Source of the DNA: Euglena gracilis
Taxonomy: Eukaryota > Euglenida > Euglenophyceae > Euglenales
NCBI GenBank assembly: GCA_039621445.1
Contig: CP154957.1
Span: 27,140,541 to 27,204,540, forward strand
Length of the DNA stretch: 64,000 bases
Reading direction: 5' to 3'
Positions 1 to 10,300 of this stretch are shown one piece after another. Numbering within the stretch: position 1 is the first letter of the stretch; each line of letters begins with the position of its first letter. Both the position numbers and the translations under genes were made by a program. Under the pieces are notes generated by a model. It had not been told where the DNA came from, did not search any database, and was given only the letters and a program-made list of their open reading frames with translations.

Positions 1-330
1 AGGGCCACCTCGGGAACCGACGGATTATCACCATGATCCCGGCCCGGTTCCCGGAATTTTTTTTTCAGTCGCGAGCGACTGGATTTCTAATTTCCGAATC
101 ACCTGGGTTTGATCCCCAACTCCCCGCCAGGCCCGAGTTATTCACGCGCGAAGGGGTCCAAACTGGGTAGGATCGGCCCGCATTTCAGTCAAAAGAGCTC
201 CATGGAGTGGGCCGGTTTATATGGGAGGGTCAATGAAGGGGTGGGTGCGTGCTTATCAAGAGCTCAGCACTATTCAAAACCTGGTCCGGGGGGGGGGGGG
301 GGGAGGGGGCTGGGCTGGGCTGGGGGGATG
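1..330. repeat. Family A repeat, inverted copy
   Basis: The reverse complement of blocks at 53350-53430 and 54230-54410: GGGAACCGACGGATTATCAC, CAGTCGCGAGCGACTGG, CCGCCAGGCCCGAGTTATTC, AAGAGCTCAGCACTATTCAA. The middle unit present at 53.4-54.2 kb is absent here. Confidence 0.8.
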
Positions 331-469
331 AAAAACAAAATTTTCTAAAACATTTTTGCCTTCTCAACATTTTGATGGATGGAGCTAGATCAAGGCTGGG
401 GGGCTGTGATGGAGGAAGCTGTGATGAGGGGAAAAAAAGCAGGGATAGGTGAGCTGGGCAGCCCAGTTG

Positions 470-618
470 GCTGGCCAGCACCCAACTTTATTTCACTCGA
501 CTCCCCGGGGGGGGGGTCCCAGCCCGAATTTGGGCTGCTGGCTGGATTTGAGCTGCTGGCTGGCTGGACCCCCCCCCCCCCCGGGGGATGGGGTACCCTC
601 CGGCTTAAGAAAACCCCT
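470..618. mobile_element. M1 copy, one end only
   Basis: Ends CTTAAGAAAACCCCTG at 618 and shares the GCTGCTGGCTGGA and C-run body of the element at 26261. The other end is missing or too diverged. Confidence 0.6.
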
Positions 619-3600
619 GTTTTGGGAACCTAACAGAATGATTTTTTTCTGGCCTGGGTCGGTCAAGAAAGATCCCAAAATAAGACCCCCCCCAAATAAG
701 ACCCCCTCCAGCAACAGACCCAAAAATAAGACCCGGGTCTTATTTTAGAGTGCTGGGGGGTTTACTTGGCCCCAAAATGATCGGTTACTGCATTCCTCAT
801 TCTGTGCTGCTGTCCCCACAAAAGCATCTTTTTAGGTTCTTTGATGGAAACTTCCAGGGTGGTCTTACATTTGATTTTCATTTTCTTTGCAGAACACCAC
901 TCCGAAACATAATCACTTTGGGTTCTTCCGCGATTCATGCCGACCCCATCCCCTCGTTGACAAATTATAAAATTCCAAAAACAGCCTCATAATCAAAAGG
1001 TGCCATTTTGCCTTCCATTCAAACATTTTTTGGGGGGGGGTTCTGGGACGGTCTGGACTATAGATTTGCTTGCTCACAGGCTTGGGGGTACACTTTTCCC
1101 GGACCAAAACCGACCCGCCCAGTTTTCTCAAAAAAGCAACGCCCCCTCGCCCCCAAGTCAACCCACCTCCAAGCAAAATGCAAAAACAACCCAAAGTCAG
1201 CGGATAATTTATGTTTTCCCATGAGCTTTTGTTGGCCTGATAAAAATTTGAAAATGAAAGATGTTTACAATTTTTCGCAAATATACACACAACTTGCCTC
1301 TAAGCTAGACCATGGAACTCTGCAAAGATGGACTTGCTTTTGGCTTCGCATAATGGAGCACTGCGCCCTTTCGTTTGAATGGGGCCTGACCATGGTTGGT
1401 GGCCATCAAAACAATCAAGAAGAATTTCAAGACCCCTGGAGCAGCACATTATTCAGGAATTCTTTCGGCATGAAACTCGAAAAGTCTGACGAATTTGGGG
1501 AATCATTCAGGTGGGCATAAATCGGGGACCAAGAGAGTGGGTTGGTGGGTTGGGGCTGCTGGACCCCCTGGAGGGGTGATGCGCTATCAGTCAGTTTTGG
1601 GCAGGCCCCAGCTGGGCTGTATTTTTTTTTCAGGGGTTTTATCTTTGACCCTCCCCTGAACAACCCCCAAATTATTGAATCTGTTGTGGGAGCCTCCAAA
1701 ATTTTCACCCTCCGCGGCACTTCATGCCGTCAGGGGGGTGCCTTATTTTTTGGGGGTCTTATTTCTTGGTTTTTTTTGGTTGATTGACCTGGCGGGTCTC
1801 GCTTTTTTGGGGGTCTTATTTTGGGTTTACACTGCGCTCTCGTTCAGCGAATCAGAATGAGTTTAGGGTTCAAAACACTGATACTGTAGACCTCTGAACA
1901 TCAAACTTATTTTAGTCTTCACAAAAAAAATCGTGGGCTTGTCAGCACAATAACAGGAGCCCATCTGTTCATTGTTTGTTGTGCATTAGAGTGGGCACCA
2001 TCCAGAGGAGCTGTCGAGAAGGGATGCACCTGACTACTGTGAAAGAGCAAGGTTTATCTTATTACCCTTAAACAATGGTAAAAAAAGTTTGGTTTCACCT
2101 CCTCTCTGTCAAAGAACCAGAAAAGATGGTAAGAACTGGTGGGGGGGGGTGCTTAAACAAGGAGGAAATTTTTACTGCAAAAACCTTCACACCAAACAAG
2201 AAGTATTCCCCTCAATTGGGAGGTCCACTGTTGGATTTACAAGCATTTTAATGCAAAACATCAATAATATCTCACAAAATTAGGCTTCAAAAATATCCAA
2301 TAAAAACACACACAAAATAATCCTCCCCGAGAAGACGACCTTTGCTATTCCAGTCGCGTGGGCTGTTGTGGTGAGATCCAGCGCGATTGGATCTTGTATT
2401 TTTTTGTATTTTGGGGGTCCCAAAAACATCCCAGAAGTTTTGGGACTTCACCAAAAAACCATTTTTGGGTGTGTACAAATTTAGCTGGAGGCGACTTAGA
2501 AAAAATGCACTAGCAGCAGGCCTTGAGGCCTCCACCTTTGTTTCCAAACAACCTCAAAAAGCAACGCATATTTTCGAAGTGTTTCGAAAAATTAATTTCT
2601 TGTTTTCGACGTGGAATCAACTTCACTCTGAAGAGATATGAGCACAACCACCGCCCGACCGACCCCCCCTTGGATTTCGGAACCCAAAGAAAACCAAAAC
2701 CCAAATCTCATTTCTTAGTTCTTTCTTCCACATGGCATTTTAGCAAAAAAAAATACACAGGTAGACATGGATGGCAAAATGTTGAATTTTTGGAGAAAAA
2801 TTCCAAGCTCTTATTCGGCAGTGAATTTCTGGTGTATGCAGCGGCAATTCCGAACTGTTCCTGCTGGTAACTTTGGCTTGCAAACCCCAAAAACGAGCCA
2901 CACGCCGCCTGCGGGTTGATACATCAAGGAGTTGTTCCCCCCCTTCGATTGTTGAACCGCTTCCATGTAATGCAGATGAGCCCAAGGACCAGAGGGAGAG
3001 CAAGGGGGTGTTCAACCAATCAGCATCAATATATTATTAAACGGCACATCTTCAAACTTCAAACAAATTTAAAGGAAGCCATAAACTGCTTTCGCTTTGT
3101 AGTTTCCTGTAAAACGTCACTTCACAGGGGAGCCGTCCTGCCCAGCAGAAGCAAAAGATGTCACTAATGGAAAAAAGCCTCAAACGAGCATATCTGCAGA
3201 ACCATTCTTACGTTTCTGTTTTTTTTTTAACCCAAATTGCAACCCAACCGAATTGTCAAAGAAATATAAATCCAAATAATAAATTTGGGCAAGGTCAAAA
3301 AATGGGGAAATCTGTGGAGAAAAAGATGAGAATAGGAAACCCTCCAAAAACCCCACAAAAAAAGTCATTCAGAAAAATACACAAACCGCCCAAACGTGAT
3401 TCATCGGGGTACAGAAACCGCCCCAATAAGAAAATTGATTTTTGATAGAATTGATTTTTTGGCGTTGGAAACCAAGGGATATAAATTGTCAGGGGAAAAA
3501 CGGGGCCCTCTTAACATGAATAAATTTTTAAACATGAATTTTTCCTTCACTTTCCGCTTTTTAACTTTTTAAATTAAAACTAACTTTTTAAACATGAAAA

Positions 3601-3639
3601 GACGCCTTTAAATACTGCCCCCCCCCCCCTGACAGGCCC
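619..3639. other. Non-coding stretch
   Basis: Contains several G and C runs and ATTTTGGGGGTCTTATTTTG-like bits at 690-750 and 1740-1830, which repeat each other. No exon with GC-rich coding character was found on either strand. Confidence 0.5.
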
Positions 3640-3870
3640 AGTAATTAAACGAGGGGGGGTCCACCTTTCTAAATGCAAGCTGATGGGGGTTTAGACGGCA
3701 CTTTTTCAGTGTTTTCCGTTATTTTCTGGGGCAGGGTTAGGGTTACGATTGCCGTTCTGAAAGGGATCAGGGTTTGGGTTAGGCCCGAAGCAAGGGAGTT
3801 CGACTGAAATCGGGCCTAAATATCGGCCTAAATTCAGCCTAATTTTGGGGCAAACTTTGACCTAAATCCC
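3640..3870. repeat. Dispersed repeat with TTAGGG-like motifs, copy 1
   Basis: AAGCTGATGGGGGTTTAGACG, a TTTTCTGTT-like stretch, GGGTTAGGGTTACGATTG, then AATCGGGCCTAAATATCGG. The same order recurs at 51200-51440. Confidence 0.65.
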
Positions 3871-3884
3871 GAAAACCCCAACCC

Positions 3885-4058
3885 AATTCCCCAACCCTTA
3901 CCCTAACCCTAACCCTAACCCTGTTCCCTAACCCTAACCCCAAACCCCTAACCCTTAACCCTAACACTAACCTCACCCCCTGACCCCATCCCAAACACTA
4001 GCCTCAACCCCTGACACCTACCTAACCCCTAATCCTATCCCCTAACTCAAATCCCTAA
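3885..4058. repeat. Interstitial telomere-like array
   Basis: CCCTAACCCTAACCCTAACC followed by decayed variants (ACCCTTAACC, CTAACCTCACCCCTGACC). About 170 bases, just downstream of the glycosyltransferase-like gene. Confidence 0.85.
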
Positions 4059-4181
4059 CAAGAGTAGGCCTTCCGTACTACGCATTTCTCATGGCACCTC
4101 CGGTAGGGAGGGCAAAAACACAGGCAGATCGGGGGGGGACCGATCCATCTTCTTAAATGCGAGGGGGGGGGGTTCGAACCC

Positions 4182-4393
4182 TCATTTAAATGCTGGCCCC
4201 CGGGGGGGGGGGCAATAATTACAGGCTGCCACATAAACATTAAGCACAGCATCTGAAGGCTCCTTGAGCGACAGACAAAGCCCTGTGTGGGGCAGCACCA
4301 CCATCGCCTGGTACGGCCTCTCTGGCATCACAAACGCCTGTTCCTCGATGCTGAACACGGTGTGTATTTGCGGGTTGGAGTGGTACCGTTGGG
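4182..4393 (-). CDS. Glycosyltransferase-like C-terminal exon
   Basis: From TTGCCAG: QRYHSNPQIHTVFSIEEQAF, VMPERPYQAMVVLPHTGLCL, SLKEPSDAVLNVYVAACNY, TGA at 4184. PYQxMxxLP resembles the C-terminal helix region of the same family. The last codons run through a C tract, so the real end may differ. Confidence 0.6.
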
Positions 4394-7300
4394 CTGGCAA
4401 ATTGCGCATGTTTGTTTCAATACCTGTGGTTGATTATTTTTCGGACCATGCTACATTTTCCAAATCAAGGTATTATCCCAATATTATCCTGGAACTTTGC
4501 ACTTTATAAGGCAGGGGCAAGGTGAAAACAAATGCCCAAGAATGCACAATTTGATTACACACAAAATGCATGGCATTCAATGCCCAGGCTATACACCATG
4601 ATTGGGTCGGACAGGAGAAGGGACAAGTTAGGTCAAATTTGGTGGGTTATGAGGGGTCGGGGTGCTTTTGGCTCATAGATAAGAATTAGCAAAACACAAA
4701 AACCCATCTGGGTTTGAGGCGACAAACAAGCACAAAAATGTTTTCAGTCCACCATCCATGAAACTTTTCAAAAATTCTGTGTGGAGCAGCCAAAAATAAA
4801 CCTTGTAAACTGTAAACTTTACACTCTTGAGTTTGAATTTGAGGTGGAATCAACAAAAAATTATGCCTTGGATGCCAGAAAATGTGGCAGCTATGAGCTT
4901 GGCTTTGCCATGCGGTCAGATAAGAAGATGGGCGACACATTCTCCAAGATGGGGGCATAGTCGTGGGGGACGAGGGTTTCGTAGCGGAGGAACCCCGGCA
5001 AATAATCCGTCCCCCGCAGCACCTCTGCTGCCTCACAGAACACCTGCAGATGCCGGATTCGAAACGCCATGTCATCCTCCATCATTATGTAGATGGGGGC
5101 AGGGCGGCAACTCCGCCCACGATTCGACATAAAGCCAGGCAGGGTGGTCAAAACCGCCTTTGACCCAGCTAACCAGTGGCAATTCCAAATGATCATGATC
5201 AGCCATCGGCCCTCCTGCCCTTGAACACAAAAAAAAACAAAGCTTGTTATGCAATTGGGCGAGGAAATAAACAACCTCTGCAATCAAAATGCTTTCTACT
5301 TTTCTGAAATGTAGTTTCTGGATTTCTCAAAATAATTACAATTCTCTCAAACTAGTTTCCCCCTTGCGCTTGAAACTATTGCCAATTCTGTCTGTAAAAA
5401 ATGCCAAACGTGCAAAATGTGGTGTCATTTGCATCATTTTTATGCAGTTGTAAGTTGCAGTTGCATTTTTATGCAGTAAATGCAGTTGCAAGGTGTTGGG
5501 GCTCTTTTGCATCAAACTGCTGCCCAGGTTCGTATGTCTTTGTCTGCACATAATTGGAGTGCTTTTTGTCAGTTAAACCGGCATTTGGTCCACTGAAGTC
5601 ATACCAGAACCGGTATCACTCCCCCCCCCCTGTCCGTGAAAAGTGGTCTCGGGACCAAACTGTCAGAAAAAATGGTTAAAATGCTCGGATTTATTTTGAT
5701 TTTTGTAAAAGACAATGAAATTGGCACAACAGATTTGGGATAGATTTTCAGTCATTTTGGGAAATCTGGGGGGAATTTCGTCATGATCGGAAAAATTTGG
5801 ACCTATGTTGCTTTTGAAGCATGATGAATCATGCTTCAAAAGATGATGAAAGTCAAATTGATGGAGGTTCCGGAGCACATCACAGAGAAATAAGGACTTG
5901 CCAGGAACAGCAACTAAGGGTGCTATGCAGCGTGGTTGGATTTCGTGGCCGTCGCTGGTCGTCTGATGAAAGAGCTTTCAATCGAGGGGCGACTTGGTAC
6001 CAGAACGATCGAAGCAGCGGGAGATGCACTTGCGATCGTCGGAATTTGTAATAACAAAATAACGGAAAATTCCATTCTAGTCCGAAATTGATCCTCTGAT
6101 TCAAAATGCCGGTTTCAATGGGGGGGTTAATGCCGGTTTTGTCAAGAAGCCAGTGTCACCCCTTTTCTGGTGTGGTTCTTTAGGTACTGTGTGATTGCAA
6201 AACTTTCCCATCAGGCAACCCAAGGAACACATCCATCTTGGTAATTGAAATAATATGAGAGTTGGTTTTCGCTTCCCCAATAAAATTGCTCAGTTTCCAA
6301 CTCAAAGTGACCAATGTCAAAGGCTTCTCAAGTGGTTTCAAATGCGACTTCAAATGCAAACACCATTTTTCCAATGGCGCATTCTTGTTTCCTGCAAATG
6401 GTTTGCGCCATGCCACAATGCAAATGAGGGACAAGGTGATGTTGTCCAACAGCCTGCGGCCTAATCACTTCTCTGCAAGACAGGAATAAATTATTTTGAG
6501 ACTTATTTGTCACTTCGTGAGACCAAGGAAATCTTTTTGAGATAGGTGGCACGTAGACCTGAGACATATAACACTGAAAATATTTTACACACCCACTGTA
6601 ATTAGGGTACCAAACAATAATCTGAGGTGAACGAGCGAAAAAACAGGGCCCTATTGCAATGGTGTGCAATGGGATTCCGCTCAGAGAATTATATTGTTTG
6701 CTGGTTTCCTTTGCTTGCACCATGGTTATGCATTGAACAAAGAACAACCTGTGCACAATACAATTGATGGCCTCCCTGTCTGTCATGGAGAGAATTCACC
6801 AAACCAAGGCAGGCCTGCAAGCCACATACAAGAGCAAAAATACCAGGTTCCAAATGGGGGGGGGTGGATTTAATCAATTTGGATTCAAAGCGAGCTGATA
6901 CGATCTTAATAAAGATGGGCTCACCTCACTGGATTACAACATCCAGTGAGGTGTGCACTATTCGGCTACCACAACCTTCTTTCTTTTGTTGGGTGTTGGG
7001 TGATTCAAAAATGAAACTCGTTCGCTGGTCTAATGAAGAACCCTTTTCCTGAAAATACGCATTCCTGTTTTTATTTAGGGTCAACCTGTACATGAAAGCC
7101 ATTATCGGTTTCGGTCGAGTTTACGGATGCCCCTGTTCATAAGAGAGTTTTTGCACCTGAATCATTTTTGTGTTGCATGTTGACGCGCCATAATACAATT
7201 GAAAATGCAGGGGGGGGGGTGTCACAAACAAGGCTTGTCAAAAACGGGGGGGGGGATACCAGATCCGTCCGAGGTTTGAAAATGCGCCAGATTTGGACTT

Positions 7301-10300
7301 TCACAAAAGCATACCCTCGAGCTCGAAAACGCTCTCCTGAAAAAAACACACACACAGCACATCAACCAAATGCACAATCCATTTCAGGTCGAGGGTGGGT
7401 GTGCCTCTAATCAAGATTTACTTCCAAAGGCCAGAAAGATCAATGGGGTGACAACATGTCACACGAGCACAGCCCAAAAATTGAGCCAAATGAAAGCTGG
7501 GTGATATGCATGCATTTTTTATGCGTATACTGCAATTTATTATTGAGTGCCATTTTTTTTATTGAGTGTACTGCCATGTGTCACTTTTGATGCAAGGCTT
7601 TGAGAAAAAGGGAAAGAACCCGAGGCAGAGCGGAGAGTTATGTGGAAGACGACCTCTCAACCCAAAAATCTGCAGATGAGTCATTTTTTGAAAATGGGGT
7701 TTCGCAAATGACCTACTGTAAAGAGAGCAGAGAAGCCCACCAAACTGTGGCTGCTGTGACATCCCCTGCAATGTAAACCATGGTATTGGTTAGGGTCGCT
7801 TGCACCTCGCATGGATGCAGCGTAAACAAAAACGGGTCAGATTTTTTTTTGGGTCAACCTGTCGTGGCATCGCGTTGTGCTGTGGCGGTGGCCGCATCGC
7901 AACGGCTGCCTTGTCCTGCTGAGGGAGGCCTGGGCTGTGGAGGAAGAATGGCCGAAACTGCCCCACGAGATGGAACCCGATGGTGGAGGGGAACAATGCC
8001 GTTTGGAGGTGGACATTGGGGTGGGGAACGGAATATGCCAACGGCACTGGGGAGCAACCCCCTTCCCTTGGACGGAGAGTAATCCCCAAAATTAAACCCC
8101 AATTGGCCGAACAACAGAAATCCAAAAAAACAACAACACCTGTCCACAAATTCAAGATCCCCCGATCTTGAATTACGTTAATAAATTCTTGTGGATTACT
8201 GGGCCTAAGAATCCTCAACTTATCTCAATTCATTCCTGACCCCCCCCCCCCAAATGATGCCCAGCCCTTATTTCGTTCCTTTGCTGGAAACCTCTAACTA
8301 GTCTAGGGTCTCTGTGGCCATTTTTGGCCGTTTTAGCCCACTTTGAGTAATTTTTGGCCAGGGATTTTTTGGCCAACTTTTAACAACCTTCAGCCTTTTG
8401 TCACAATGTCGCACAATTACCTCAATTTGAGCCACACACGTGGCGTGCCAGCCTCTGCCCATCAAGACACCCATTCACCACACCCACTTGGACAAACGTT
8501 TGGGACAAAGTGTTTCTTTATTTTCGACCAGAGTGTTCGCCTGGATGGGGGGCAGGGGGCAGGGCGCAGGCAGTTTGGCTGTGTCCGGGTTGGGGGGCGT
8601 AAAAAACCAGTTCCTGGTGTGAAAAAGAAAAAAATCTACATCTTCTTCCAATCCCACACGACCATCAGCAATTTGTTTCATTAGAACGTTTATTTTGCAG
8701 CTTTTGAGCGTCCGGAGCACTTGACCGTCCACTGTCATTAATTCCAAAGTGGGATCTGTACCCTTGCACGGCATGCAAATTCCTATTCAATGCAAAATGC
8801 AAAATTCCATGTAGGTTGGGTGTCTCTGTTTGGGTGTCTCAGTTATCTTTGTCTCAATTAAATTTTTTTTTGTTGGGTGATACTGTTCGCCCTTACTGGG
8901 GCAAATGACAATCAACCGTTTTTGTCTGAAGGGGATGTGCCCGATTGCAAAAAAAAAAGTGCCCAGCTGGTCTACTGACCGGGGGGGGGTATTCGAAAAC
9001 GACTGGGCAATACACGCCTGAGGACAATCACCACAAAATGGCACTCCAAAACGCCACCGTGGCCCGATGTATTGCCTGGTATGGGCACCAACTTGCATTG
9101 GAAATGCCTTTCCTTGTTTTGTCCCCCCCCCTTTTGCTTTCAGCGACTGCAGATTTCCGCTTTCTGCCGCGGGGCTCCCATCCCCGCCTGCTGGTTGGTC
9201 CCCAGCGTATCTTTCCATTTTCCAAACCGAAAGGCCACTGGCTGGAGCGCTTGCAACCCGCTGGGGCTGCTTGAAGACCACCAACCTTGGGGTGGAGGGC
9301 CTATTCGAACCTGCGCCGTCCAAATTTGGATCATCTGCAGTTCAGCCCCCCCCGGACATCAGATAGGGGAGTGGTGAACAACAACGATAAACAAAACGCT
9401 GCATCAACTCCCAGTGGAGAACCACTGCCCCTCCTCCGGGAGGAATGCTGCTCTGGGACCCAGGAAAATTGACCGCAAATGTGGAATGAAGAAAGCCCCA
9501 AAAATGTCTCTGGCACCTTTTGGCGCTGGGTCACTTTGGTCACTTTTTTGCCGACCCCAGAAGCCAATCATTCCCTGCTCTGCGCTCCTCTGCTATTTTC
9601 AAAAACCAGCCAATCACCCCCTCCCCAGGGGGGAGGCGGGCCAGGCTGGTGACCAAATGACTGTATGACAACGGTGCAGGCGGTCCAAATTATGAAAACA
9701 GACGAACAAAAAAAAACGATAATGATGATGTGACAGAAATGATGGGTGACAGGATGGCTGGGTAAAATCGTTGCAGTTGCAAAATGTCGCAGGATCAAAG
9801 AAAGGTGTTGGTGAGTTCCTTAAACTCTCTCCAAATCTCTTTGCTGGTCCTCATTTGCTGCACTGCTTGCAAATGGATTTGGATGAAGACCCCAGAATGA
9901 AACCAAAGTGAAAAACGACACCATCCACACAGCCATTAATTTCACCGAGCACACAAACACATGCATATTTCCTGCGTATTCCTCACTCTGGGAGGAAAGG
10001 GGCTGTGCGTCAGCAAGAGGACAATATCCAGCTGGGCGACGCGCAGTGCGATGTCCTTCACGCCCTGCAGCACCTGCAGCAGGAGCCCCCGCTGCCTGGT
10101 GCCGTGCGACGGGATGACCAGCAGCACCCGTGTCTCGTTGCTGAGGCTGCAGCCCGCGGCGGGGGTGCCGGTGCGGGCCACCACGTCCCACAGAGCCTCG
10201 CGGGGAGACGCCTTGGTGGCTCCGTGGACTTCCACCCCCTCCAGTTCCAGGCAGGCCATTGCTGGACCCCGGGGCCACTGGCTGGCCATTTTGTTGGACA

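Larger units (their letters stand above)
5220..9986. other. Presumed glycosyltransferase-like intron(s)
   Basis: At least one exon must lie here, because the flanking phases differ (0 against 2). GC-richer blocks at 7860-8080 and 9150-9290 are open in more than one frame, and none matches a known domain. Otherwise AT-rich, with two hairpins. Confidence 0.4.

Noticed and set aside
5811-5842. Palindrome considered as a transcription terminator
   Set aside because: No oligo-T run follows, and the setting is eukaryotic.
5921-6062. Plus-strand stretch AAWLDFVAVAGRLMKELSIE ... LAIVGICNN
   Set aside because: Protein-like, but under 50 codons, with stops just upstream and no recognised family; not enough to call.
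7877-8070. Plus-strand stretch GCLVLLREAWAVEEEWPKLP
   Set aside because: A GC-rich block open in several frames on both strands; no domain or clear splice sites.
8475-8774. Minus-strand stretch LELMTVDGQVLRTLKSCKIN
   Set aside because: Looks partly protein-like, but the base composition is unlike the real exons and no family is recognised.
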